DNA of 64,000 bases, taken from JAJCZZ01 sp964569085. Lineage in GTDB: Bacteria > Gemmatimonadota > Gemmatimonadetes > Longimicrobiales > Gaopeijiaceae. The stretch covers positions 60,219-124,218 of the forward strand of contig CAZMTA010000010.1 of NCBI GenBank assembly GCA_964569085.1, given 5' to 3'. Below the pieces are notes generated by a model that saw only the letters and a program-made list of their open reading frames with translations, was not told the origin of the DNA and did not search any database. Of the stretch, positions 26,615-34,700 are shown one piece after another. Position 1 is the first letter of the stretch. The number at the start of each line of letters is the position of its first letter. Made by a program: the position numbers and the translations under genes.

Positions 26615-27121
26615 ATGAGACGACACGACTCTTCCCGCGCGCGGCGCGTACCGACCGCGCTCCTCGCGCTGCTGCTCTGCCTGCCCGCCCCGTCGGCCGC
26701 GCAGGAGCTGGAAGCGGCCGCCGGCGCGGCTCTGGGCGTCGGCGCCGGCACCCTCGTCACCCTGGCCATCATCACGGCGAAGGCCCGGGCCGGCAGCTAC
26801 GTCCACAGTCCCCACGACGTGAACTGGGAGCTCATCCCCGTCGTCGGCGGCGGCGCGTTGGGGGGCCTCCTGGGCTACCACCAGCCCGAGCGGCTCTGGC
26901 GCAGCGTCTACTGGGGGGTCGGGGGCTTCGCCGGCGGGCTCGTCGTGGGCGCCACTCTGGGTCAGGCCATCTGGGGGAGCGAGGAGGGGGCCTGGGCCGG
27001 GGGGATCATCGGCTCCGCCGCCGGCATGCTCGCCGGCTGGGCCATCGGCGCCAACACCTGGACCGGCGAGGGTGAGCCGGAGCCCATGCCGATGGCCACG
27101 GTCCGGATCCCGGTCCCATGA
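26615..27121 (+). CDS. Small glycine-rich membrane protein with signal peptide
   Basis: 168 residues. A signal peptide (PTALLALLLCLPAPSAAQ) is followed by glycine-rich hydrophobic stretches near residues 35-55, 75-90, 100-120 and 128-145 (GGLVVGATLGQAIWG, AGGIIGSAAGMLAGWAIG). This pattern recalls glycine-zipper membrane proteins. No family is recognised. Its stop overlaps the ATG of the phosphoesterase gene (ATGA at 27118-27121), so the two are coupled. The 149-bp divergent region upstream is unusually AT-rich for this DNA and probably carries promoters, but I cannot fix them. Confidence 0.7.
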   Translation: MRRHDSSRARRVPTALLALLLCLPAPSAAQELEAAAGAALGVGAGTLVTLAIITAKARAGSYVHSPHDVNWELIPVVGGGALGGLLGYHQPERLWRSVYWGVGGFAGGLVVGATLGQAIWGSEEGAWAGGIIGSAAGMLAGWAIGANTWTGEGEPEPMPMATVRIPVP

Positions 27122-28293
27122 GCCGGCGCCTCCTCCTTCCCGGAGCGCTCCTGGCGCTGGCGGGGCTTCTCCAGACGTGCACGCCGGCGCCCTTCCGGCC
27201 CGGGGAGTTCACCCCGATCGAGGAGGGGGATCCCGCCGGCGCCCGGGCCGTGGTGTTCCTCGTGGGCGACGCCGGAGACCACCCCAAGGAGCAGTCCCCG
27301 CTCATCCACCGCCTCCGCCAGGACGTCGAGCGCTGGAGCGCGGCGCTGCCGGGCGACTCGGCGGTGTCGGTCCTGTTCCTGGGCGACAACATCTATCCCG
27401 ACGGGCTCCACGACCGGAACCACGAGATGTTCTCGCAGGATTCGGCGCGGCTCCACGCCCAGATCTGGACCGTGTCCGGCCCGGAGGCCCGCGCCGACGA
27501 CGTGCCCGGGATCTTCCTGGCCGGGAACCACGACTGGGGCCAGATGGACGGGGCCGAGGGGCTGGCCCGTCTCCGGAACATGGACCAGCACCTCCGGGAG
27601 GTCGCCCGTCGAGGGGAAGCCTCGGTCCAGCTCCTGCCCCCGTCGGGGAGCCCGACGCCCCGGATCGTCGAGCTGGGCGGCGTCGCCCGCCTCGTGCTCA
27701 TCGACACCCACTGGTGGCTGGCCGACCCCACCGAGCGGGCCCGGGAGACCATGATGGGGGCGGTCCGCGCCGCGCTGGAGAACCCGGAGGGACTTCCGAT
27801 CATCGTGGCCTCGCACCACCCCTTCGACTCGGGCGGCCCCCACACGCTGCGGAGCCCCTTCGACCCCTTCGCCGTCCTGGCCAAGGCGGGCGCCATCGTC
27901 CAGGACCTGAACTCGGTCCCCTTCGTGGACTTCAAGCGACGGCTCCAGGCGGCCTTCCGCGAGGCGGGCGCGCCGCTCATCTACGCCGGCGGGCACGACC
28001 ACTCCCTGCAGGTCATCCAGGGGGAAGGGAGCGACGAGCCCCGGTGGACGCTCGTGAGCGGAGCCGGGAGCAAGCTCACGGGGGTGACGGGGATTCCCGG
28101 CCTGATCTGGGCCGAGGCCGCGCCGGGCTACATGCGGGTGATCTTCCGGGCCGACGGGAGCGTCGAGCTGTTCGTCGAGCGGGGGGACCCCGACTACCTG
28201 GCGTGCGAGCCCGACGAGGTGGACGACCTGGAGGCGTGCGTGGCCGAGGGCGTGGCCTCGTTCTCGGTGGGCTACTCGGCCCGACTCCGCTGA
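27118..28293 (+). CDS. Calcineurin-like metallophosphoesterase lipoprotein
   Basis: 391 residues. A lipobox (LAGLLQTC) precedes a phosphoesterase domain. Its metal motifs are VVFLVGDAGD, LFLGDNIYPDG, FLAGNHDWG, IIVASHHPF and IYAGGHDHSLQ, which is the full DxG/GDNx/GNHD/H/GHxH set. Likely outer- or inner-membrane anchored and facing the periplasm, removing phosphate from nucleotides or other phosphoesters. The substrate cannot be told. ATGA overlap with the preceding gene. Confidence 0.9.
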   Translation: MSRRLLLPGALLALAGLLQTCTPAPFRPGEFTPIEEGDPAGARAVVFLVGDAGDHPKEQSPLIHRLRQDVERWSAALPGDSAVSVLFLGDNIYPDGLHDRNHEMFSQDSARLHAQIWTVSGPEARADDVPGIFLAGNHDWGQMDGAEGLARLRNMDQHLREVARRGEASVQLLPPSGSPTPRIVELGGVARLVLIDTHWWLADPTERARETMMGAVRAALENPEGLPIIVASHHPFDSGGPHTLRSPFDPFAVLAKAGAIVQDLNSVPFVDFKRRLQAAFREAGAPLIYAGGHDHSLQVIQGEGSDEPRWTLVSGAGSKLTGVTGIPGLIWAEAAPGYMRVIFRADGSVELFVERGDPDYLACEPDEVDDLEACVAEGVASFSVGYSARLR

Positions 28294-28315
28294 GCGAAGC
28301 CCGTCCCCGGGCGCT

Positions 28316-29443
28316 TCAGCGGAGGGAGAGCAGGGCCTCCACCAGCAGCCGGTCGTCCAGGAGCGGGGCGCTCCGGTCGGTGACCAGCGGGGCGTCCACC
28401 ACCGCCACCCCCAGGGCCTCGACGCGCCGCAGCTCCGCGGCCTCGACGCCGCTCCGCCGGACGTCCACCAGGACGAGGTGGAGGAGGTCCGCCGCCCCCG
28501 CCCCGCCGGAGGCCCCGTCCCGGAGGTAGCGGAGCAGCGTGCGCACCTTGTCCGAGAGGGACATTCCCAGCTCCTCCGGGTCGCCGCCCCCCGGGTTCGG
28601 GACGTACACCTTGGGCACGTCGGCGGCCGCCACGGCGTCGGCGACGCCCAGGGGGAGCAGGTTGGCCACGACGCTGGTGTAGAAGCTCCCCACCGGGTAG
28701 CAGATCAGGTCGGCGGACCGGACGAGGGCCGCCACCCCCTCGGAGATGGTCGGACGGGCCGGCCGGGGGCGGTCCAGGCTCCGGCTCAGGTACAGGGTCC
28801 GCACCGGGCTGTCGAGAGGCGCCACGGACCGGCCGGTGAGGCGGTGCTGGCCGACCACGACCCGGCCGTCCTCCAGCTCCGCCACCAGGTGGAGGGGCTC
28901 CTCGAGGACGGGCCGGACGACGCCCCGCGCCGCCACCAGCTCCCCGACGAGGCGGAGGACCGGCTCCAGCTCCCGCGCCCCCTCCAGGTAGCCCCCGGCC
29001 AGGACGAGGTTTCCGACATTGGCCCCCCGGAGGTCGAAGCCCTCGGGCATGCGCTCCAGGAAGAAGCCGAGATGGCTCCGGACGGGCGCCCGCAGCGGAC
29101 GGGGGACGGCGCGCACGCGCCGGTCCGTGCCGTCCACCATCCCCAGGAGCGCCGCGCGGAGGTCGGCCTGGTCCCCCTGCCGGGGGAAGCGGTGGGCCAG
29201 GAGGTCGTAGATCTCGGCGTGCCCCGGGACCGAGCGATCGGCGAGGGCGAGCAGCCGGTTCCGCAGGTCGCCCACCGCGGGCATGTCGAACGCCTCCCGC
29301 AGCTCCGCCGAGCTCCCGCCGGAATCGAAGGGGGTGACCACGTGGATCGAGCGATGGGTCACGTCCACCAGCGCCCGGCTCACACCCCGGAGGGCGGTGC
29401 CGCCGGAGAAGAAGCAGGGGCGCACCCCGGAGGTCGGGCTCAC
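28316..29443 (-). CDS. CofD/YvcK-superfamily protein (GAK-type CofD-related)
   Basis: 375 residues from GTG 29443, which overlaps the activator's TGA by four bases. The N-terminus FFSGGTALRGVSRAL is the nucleotide or phosphate-binding loop of CofD-like proteins. HVVTPFDSGGSSAELREAF, VGDLRNRLLALAD, GANVGNLVLAGGYLEG and ICYPVGSFYTSVVANLLPLGV follow. Family members include the 2-phospho-lactate transferase CofD and YvcK/GlmR. The N-terminal pattern fits the subfamily I remember as the CofD-related member of the GAK gene set (ATP-grasp, amphi-Trp, kinase). None of those partners is in this window. The substrate is unknown. It is translationally coupled to a sigma-54 activator, which is unusual context. 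Confidence 0.82.
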   Translation of the reverse strand: MSPTSGVRPCFFSGGTALRGVSRALVDVTHRSIHVVTPFDSGGSSAELREAFDMPAVGDLRNRLLALADRSVPGHAEIYDLLAHRFPRQGDQADLRAALLGMVDGTDRRVRAVPRPLRAPVRSHLGFFLERMPEGFDLRGANVGNLVLAGGYLEGARELEPVLRLVGELVAARGVVRPVLEEPLHLVAELEDGRVVVGQHRLTGRSVAPLDSPVRTLYLSRSLDRPRPARPTISEGVAALVRSADLICYPVGSFYTSVVANLLPLGVADAVAAADVPKVYVPNPGGGDPEELGMSLSDKVRTLLRYLRDGASGGAGAADLLHLVLVDVRRSGVEAAELRRVEALGVAVVDAPLVTDRSAPLLDDRLLVEALLSLR

Positions 29444-30861
29444 GCCTCCCCGGGGCGCCGCAGCCCATAGCCCTTGATCTTCCGGTGGAGGGTCCGGGCG
29501 CTGACCCCCAGGAGCTCGGCGGCCTTGCCCTGATGCCAGCCGGTCCGGTCCAGCGACTCCTCCACCGCCATGCGCTCCAGCGTCTCCAGGTCCAGGGCCG
29601 GGAGGCCCCGCCCGCCCTCGCCGGAGTCCGTCGTCCCCGCCTCGACCTCCGGGCCCGCGTCCGGCTCCAGGAGCCGGGAGCCCAGGTCCGCGGCGCGGAT
29701 GGTCCGCCCCGGCGAGAGGACCGAGGCCCGCTCCACCACGTTGCGGAGCTCCCGCACGTTGCCGGGCCAGTGGTACCCTTCCAGGATCGCCGCCGCCTCG
29801 GGCGACAGGGACCAGGCCTCGTGCTCCCGCGGGTAGAGCTCCCGGAGGAAATGCTCCGCCAGGAGGAGGATGTCGGCGGGGCGCTCCCGGAGGGGCGGCA
29901 GCTCCAGGACCATGGCGTTGATCCGGTAGAAGAGATCGCCCCGGAAGCTCCCCTCCTCGACCCGCTCCTCCAGGGGCTGGTTCGTGGCCGAGACCAGGCG
30001 GAAGTTGGCGGGGAGCTCCTTCAGCCCGCCCACCCGCCGGAACGTCTTGGACTCCAGGGAGCGGAGGAGCTTGGCCTGGAGCCCCGGCTCCATCTCCCCG
30101 ATCTCGTCGAGGAAGAGGGTGCCCCCGTCGGCCATCTCCACCAGGCCGATCTTCCGGTCGGCGGCACCCGTGAAGGCTCCCTTCTCGTGGCCGAAGAGCT
30201 CGGACTCGGCCAGGGACTCGGAGACGGCGGCGCAGTTCAGCGCCACGAGGGGCTCCTCCTGGCGGCCCGAGAGGCGGTGCAGCTCCCGGGCGACCAGCTC
30301 CTTCCCCGTCCCCGACTCCCCGACGACCAGGACCGACACGTCCGAGGGGGCCACCCGCTCCACCAGGTCCAGGACGGCCCGCATGCGGGGATCGCCGGTG
30401 ACGATCCGCACCCCGCCGGCCTCCCGGCTGACCGCCGCCCCGAGGCGCTCCGAGCGGGCCCGGACCTCCCGGGCCCGGGCCGCCTTCCAGACCAGCGCCC
30501 GGAGCCGCTCGCCGTCCACCGGCTTCTCGACGAAGTCGTAGGCGCCGAGCTTCATGGCCCGGGTGGCGGTGGCCACGGTGCCGTACCCGGAGACGAAGAT
30601 CACCTGGGGGCGCGCCGGATCCCCCGCCATCGCCTCCAGCACGTCGAGGCCGTCCAGCCCCGGCATGCTCAGGTCGAGCAGGACCACGTCGAAGACGCGC
30701 TCCTGCAGGGCGGAGAGGGCCGAACGCCCGTCGGGGACGGGCGTGACCAGGTGGCGGCGGCCTCCGGCCCGGCGGAGGATGCGCTCCAGCAACAGGCGCT
30801 GGTCCTCGTCGTCGTCGGCGATGAGGACGGAGATGGGTGCGTCGGGTGGGGTGGGCTCCAT
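29440..30861 (-). CDS. NtrC-type sigma-54-dependent response regulator
   Basis: 473 residues from ATG 30861 (a 12-residue longer start is weaker). The receiver domain covers 8-125, with the acidic pocket ADDDED near 15-20, phospho-acceptor D63 (VVLLDLSMPG) and the lysine in FVEKP. The AAA+ domain lies at about 150-390, with Walker A GESGTGKE, the sigma-54 contact loop GAFTGA, Walker B GGTLFLDEIGE and the arginine region FRGDLFYRIN. A Fis-type helix-turn-helix ends the protein (WHQGKAAELLGVSARTLHRKI). It should activate sigma-54 promoters when phosphorylated. No histidine kinase gene is adjacent. A perfect sigma-54 promoter and palindromic sites lie upstream on the same strand. Confidence 0.95.
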   Translation of the reverse strand: MEPTPPDAPISVLIADDDEDQRLLLERILRRAGGRRHLVTPVPDGRSALSALQERVFDVVLLDLSMPGLDGLDVLEAMAGDPARPQVIFVSGYGTVATATRAMKLGAYDFVEKPVDGERLRALVWKAARAREVRARSERLGAAVSREAGGVRIVTGDPRMRAVLDLVERVAPSDVSVLVVGESGTGKELVARELHRLSGRQEEPLVALNCAAVSESLAESELFGHEKGAFTGAADRKIGLVEMADGGTLFLDEIGEMEPGLQAKLLRSLESKTFRRVGGLKELPANFRLVSATNQPLEERVEEGSFRGDLFYRINAMVLELPPLRERPADILLLAEHFLRELYPREHEAWSLSPEAAAILEGYHWPGNVRELRNVVERASVLSPGRTIRAADLGSRLLEPDAGPEVEAGTTDSGEGGRGLPALDLETLERMAVEESLDRTGWHQGKAAELLGVSARTLHRKIKGYGLRRPGEA

Positions 30862-30937
30862 GGGGCCAAGCCTGTCGCAACGGACCGGCCCCCGCAAGCG
30901 GCCCGCCCGAGGGGGGCGCGGCGCCGGCGGGGGCCGG

Positions 30938-30975
30938 AAAAAGGTTTGGCCCTACCAGCCGAAGCTGATAGGGCC
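30938..30975 (-). terminator. Intrinsic terminator with UUCG tetraloop, upstream of the sigma-54 activator
   Basis: On the minus strand a 12-base arm GGCCCTATCAGC (30975-30964), loop TTCG and the arm GCTGGTAGGGCC (30959-30948) pair with one mismatch. AAACCTTTTT follows. The C(UUCG)G loop plus T run is a classic Rho-independent terminator. It lies 77 bp before the activator's start codon, so it can only end a transcript started further upstream on that strand. Confidence 0.8.
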
Positions 30976-31114
30976 GAGGGGCCACCCTGATTGGGGGGGC
31001 TGGCACCCTCATCTCCTTCCGGTCCGGGCCGCGGGCCCCACCCTGGGGGGGGCTCCTGCTTCGCTCGCTCGCTCACGCTCGCGGTGTGGGACCCGCGGTG
31101 GACCTTCGTTTCGC
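30938..31114 (-). ncRNA. Candidate sigma-54-driven small RNA or attenuated leader (about 177 nt)
   Basis: Bounded by the sigma-54 promoter at 31125-31140 and the intrinsic terminator at 30938-30975. The stretch shows no convincing short gene. An AAGGAG followed by ATG exists at 31012, but the frame it opens runs through the terminator and only shadows the next gene. The segment contains GAGC/GCGA tandem motifs (31058-31084) and several GC-rich self-complementary pieces. It does not match tmRNA, RNase P RNA or SRP RNA motifs that I know. It may be a free sRNA, or a leader whose read-through expresses the activator and the CofD-like gene. Confidence 0.5.
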
Positions 31115-31124
31115 CCTCTCTAGG

Positions 31125-31140
31125 GGCAAGGCGGGTGCCA
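31125..31140 (-). promoter_or_regulatory. Sigma-54 promoter (-24/-12)
   Basis: The minus strand reads TGGCACCCGCCTTGCC. TGGCAC (31140-31135), 5 bases, then TTGC (31129-31126) is an exact match to the -24/-12 consensus core with correct spacing. A start near 31114 is inferred. In a search by eye of both strands I found no other TGGCAC-N5-TTGC in the window. The gene for a sigma-54 activator is the next gene downstream. Confidence 0.75.
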
Positions 31141-31221
31141 AAACGAAAGGAGGGCAAGAAACCCGTTGTGGGACAAAGCCTCTCGACCTTTGGAGGGCGC
31201 CGGGGAGGGGTCGTTTCGAGC

Positions 31222-31268
31222 CGGACACAATGGCCGATTCGGACACTTCGTCCGGACACGTTGTCCGG
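31222..31268. promoter_or_regulatory. Cluster of CGGACAC sites (candidate enhancer/UAS)
   Basis: CGGACAC occurs at 31222-31228, 31240-31246 and 31253-31259. The last two are halves of dyads: CGGACACTTCGTCCG (31240-31254), and within 31252-31268 the perfect CCGGACA-CGT-TGTCCGG. Relative to the proposed start near 31114 the cluster lies at about -108 to -155, the normal distance for an NtrC-type enhancer. It is also 91 bp before the plus-strand holin-like gene, so an operator for that gene is the alternative. Confidence 0.55.
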
Positions 31269-31358
31269 TCGGAGCGGTATGGGGAGGGGCGCGTCGCGCC
31301 GGCGCGCTATCTTCCTTCCAGAGCGGGTCCATCCACTCCGGGACGGGAGCTTCGATCC

Positions 31359-31706
31359 ATGCGCAACTTCGTCATCCGCGTCTTCGTCAACGCGCTGGCC
31401 CTCTCGGCGGCGGCCTGGCTGGTGCCGGGGATCTCGCTGGACGCCGACTTCGGCGGGGTGCTGCTGGTGGCCCTGGTCTTCGGGCTCGTGAACGCGATCC
31501 TGAAGCCCATCCTGGTCCTCCTGTCCCTCCCCTTCATCCTGCTCACCCTGGGCCTGTTCGCGCTGGTCGTGAACGCCCTCCTCCTCCTCCTGACCGACGC
31601 CCTCACGGGCCAGCTCGAGGTGAGCGGGTTCTTCGCGGCGCTGGTGGGGAGCATCGTGATCTCCCTGGTCACCCTGGTCCTGGGCGGGGCGCTGAAGGAC
31701 GACTGA
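31359..31706 (+). CDS. Phage_holin_4_2/DUF360-like small membrane protein
   Basis: 115 residues with four transmembrane helices, near 5-22, 30-50, 55-78 and 88-110. The loop GISLDADFGGVLLVALVFGLVNAILKPIL is characteristic of the widespread family labelled mycobacterial 4-TMS phage holin, superfamily IV (PF04020). Despite the name, members are mostly chromosomal proteins of unknown function, and no phage gene is nearby. The ATG at 31359 follows a GGGAGC site. The 497 bp before it hold the sigma-54 region described separately. Confidence 0.88.
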   Translation: MRNFVIRVFVNALALSAAAWLVPGISLDADFGGVLLVALVFGLVNAILKPILVLLSLPFILLTLGLFALVVNALLLLLTDALTGQLEVSGFFAALVGSIVISLVTLVLGGALKDD

Positions 31707-31745
31707 GGCCGGCGACGGCCCGCCCCGGAGGGTGCCCGGCGCGCC

Positions 31746-34700
31746 CTAGGGAGTCGGCGGGACGACCGTCCCGTTCGCCACGACCTCCCCCGCGGCGTCG
31801 TCCAGGGCGCCGAGGACGGTGAGCGTGGTCCCGGCGGGCACCGTGAAGCGGCCGTCCACCGTCATGGTGCCGGCGACCGTGAGGCTCCCGGCGGGGGTCA
31901 CGTCGGCGCCGGCGGCGATGGTCAGGTCCTGGAAGGCGAAGACGCGGTTCCCGCCCGGTGTGTACACGATGCTCTGGGGCCCGGAGCCGTTGAACACGAC
32001 CCGGTGGCTCCCCGAGGGGAGGAACGGGTCCACCTTCACCCCGTTGGACCAGTGGAAGTCGGCCCCGACGAAGACGGTGCCCGCCGAGAGGGCGCCCACG
32101 GTGTTCCGTCCGCCGAAGCGCACGTCCCCGGTCACGGCCAGCTCGGAGGAGCCGTCCACCATGGTGAGGAGCCCCGAGTCGTCCACCTCGAACCCACCGG
32201 TCGCCGTCAGGCGATGGCCGCCCAGGTTCAGGTTCGACGCCGACCCGGTGACGCGCACGTCCCCGGCCACCACGAGGTCCGCCGTCAGGGTCGTGGCGGC
32301 CGGGAAGACCAGGTCCGTGCTCATGGAGGCGGGCAGCGAGGGCGCCGCGCCCCGGATCCAGGTCGTGGGGATGCGCCAGCCCGAGCCGGGGACGTCGACG
32401 ATGTTCCCGTAGACCTCGGTGTAGACGTCGGCTCCGCCGCCCCCGAGGGCGCCGCGCTGGATCGTGGCGCTGCCCAGGATGGGGATGCTGGTGGCGAAGA
32501 CGACGCCGGCGGGGTTGTCCACCACCACGTTCTGGAATCGGTGCTGGTTCTCTCCGGGGAAGTCCAGGGTGACCGTCTGCTCGACCGTCCCGTTGAAGAC
32601 CACCGTGTGGTCCCCGCTGGGATTGAAGGTCTTGAAGGAGGTCGTGACGTTCACCAGCTGACCCGAGAGGTAGATCGTCCCGCTGGTGAGCGAGCCGTCG
32701 GTGTCGCCGCCGCCGGCCAAGAGGTCGCCTTGCACCGAGAGCTGGTCGGTGGGCTCGGTCATGCTCAGGGTGCCGCCGTCCGCCGTCTCGAGGTCGCCGC
32801 TCACGGTGACCTGACCCTCGACGGACACGTTCCCGGTGACGTCCAGGTTGGGCACGGTGCCGGTGATGGTCCCGGTGCCGGACATCTCCACCGTCCCGGA
32901 GCCGGTGATGCCCCCGGTGGCGTCCAGGCTCCCCGAGAGGTCGAGGGTGGCGCCGTCGGAGAGGTCGAGGGTGGCCCCCTCCTCCAGGGTCAGGGATCCC
33001 AGCGAGAAGTCGGAGCTCAGGCTGGCCGTGGTGCCGGCGCCGAGCACGAGCTCGTCGTCGGCGTCGGGCGCCCCGGCGGGCTCCCAGTTGGCCGGATCGA
33101 GGAGGTCCCCGCTGCTGGTGCCGGTGAAGGTCCGGGCGACCTGCCCCGAGGTGACCTGCACGGAGGCCGACCCCGTCACCCCGTCGGCCGTGGCCTCCAC
33201 GGTGGTGGCGCCCTCCACGCCCGGGGTCACGAAGCCGGTGTCCATGTCGACGGCGGCGACGGCGCCGTCCAGCGAGCTCCAGGCGAAGGACGTCCCGGGT
33301 ACCGGGTGTCCGTTGGCGTCCCGGGCCTCGGCGTGGAGCTGGACCCCGGCGTCCCCGGGCGCCATGGCCACGCTCGACGGCGTGACCGCCACGGAGGCCA
33401 CCGCCTGGGCCACGGTCACCGAGACGGTGTCGGCGATGGTGTCGAGGTCGGTCTGGTACCGTGCTTCGATGCGGGCCGTGCCGTTCTGCCTGGCGGTGAC
33501 CAGGCCCCCGGTGCTCACGGTGGCCAGGGTCGGGTCGAGGCTCGCCCACAGGATCGTGGCGCCGGCGATGGTGTTCCCCGCCCCGTCCTCCACCCGCCCG
33601 GTGAGCTGCACCGTGGCGTCCAGCGCCGTCAGGGTCGGAATGGGCACGGGCGTGACCACGACGTCGGCCGCCTCGGGCGCCACCCGCACCACCCCGACGC
33701 CCTCCACGTCGCCGGCGCGGGCGGTGACCGCGGCCTCGCCCGTCCCGACGGCGGTGACCAGCCCGGAGGCGTCCACCGAGGCCACCGAGGAGGGGTCCGT
33801 GGACCACGTCACCGAGGGGGACGCGACCGGGCTCCCGCCGGCGTCGAACACGGTGGGCGTGAAGGTCAGGGTGTCGCCCAGCGTCGTCAGGGTCACGGTG
33901 TCCGGCGCGAGGCCGACGAAGGCCGGCGCCTGGGCCACCGTGACGGTCACCGTGTCCGCGGCGGAGCCGGCGGTGGCCACGACCTGGCCGGAGCCCTCGG
34001 CCACGGCGGTGACCTTCCCGCCGTCCACCGTGATGAAGGATTCGGCGGTGGACCAGGCGACCGTCGCGTCCATGGGCTCGCCGAGGGAATCGGTGACCTC
34101 GGCGGAGAGCGTGCGGGTCTCCTCCAGGAAGGTGAGGTCCGGAACCGGGTCCGGCGTGACCGTCACCGCCGCCGCCACCCGCTCCACCGTGACCGTGGTC
34201 GTCCCCGTCACGCCGCCGGCCGAAGCCGAGATCGTGGCCGTCCCGTCGGCGACGGCCTTCACCGAGGCCGTGTCGGTGCCCACCGGGGCCACGGCCGCCA
34301 CGCCCGGCGCGTCGCTGGACCAGGAGAAGCTGGTCACGTCGGGAATGACGGATCCGAGACCGTCCTTGGCGACCGCCGTCAGCGTCGCGAGCGCGCCCCG
34401 GGCCCGGAGCGTCGTGTCCGCCGGGGTGATCTCGATGCTCGCGACCGTCCGGCCCACGGTCACCGACGCGGCCGCGGACACGCCCGAGGCCGTCCGCGCC
34501 GTGATCTGCGCGCTGCCGTCGGTGGTCCCGGCGGTGACCTCCCCGTCGGGACCGACGGTGGCCACCGCCCCGTCGCTGGTGGTCCAGGTCAGCGCCGGCA
34601 CCGGGCTCACCTCGTTCCCGTTGGCGTCCTGGGCGGTGGCCACGAGCGTGCCGGTCTCGCCGGAGGAGGAGAAGACCAGAGAGGCCGGCGTCAGGGTCAG

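Noticed and set aside
28316..31012. A long in-frame upstream extension of the CofD-like gene starting at the AAGGAG-ATG near 31012
   Set aside because: It would run through the intrinsic terminator and across the whole sigma-54 activator gene in another frame, giving a low-complexity protein. The GTG at 29443 fits the family start.
31058..31084. TCGCTCGCTCGCTCACGCTCGC as a tandem-repeat or CRISPR-like element
   Set aside because: Only a few 4-base units and no spacers. It is low-complexity sequence inside the proposed leader RNA.
30938..31250. tmRNA, RNase P RNA or SRP RNA in the long region without genes
   Set aside because: None of the conserved cores that I know is present on either strand, and the sigma-54 promoter plus terminator explain the boundaries better.
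31359..31706. Phage holin and hence a prophage
   Set aside because: The family name is historical. The gene stands alone among chromosomal genes with no phage neighbours.
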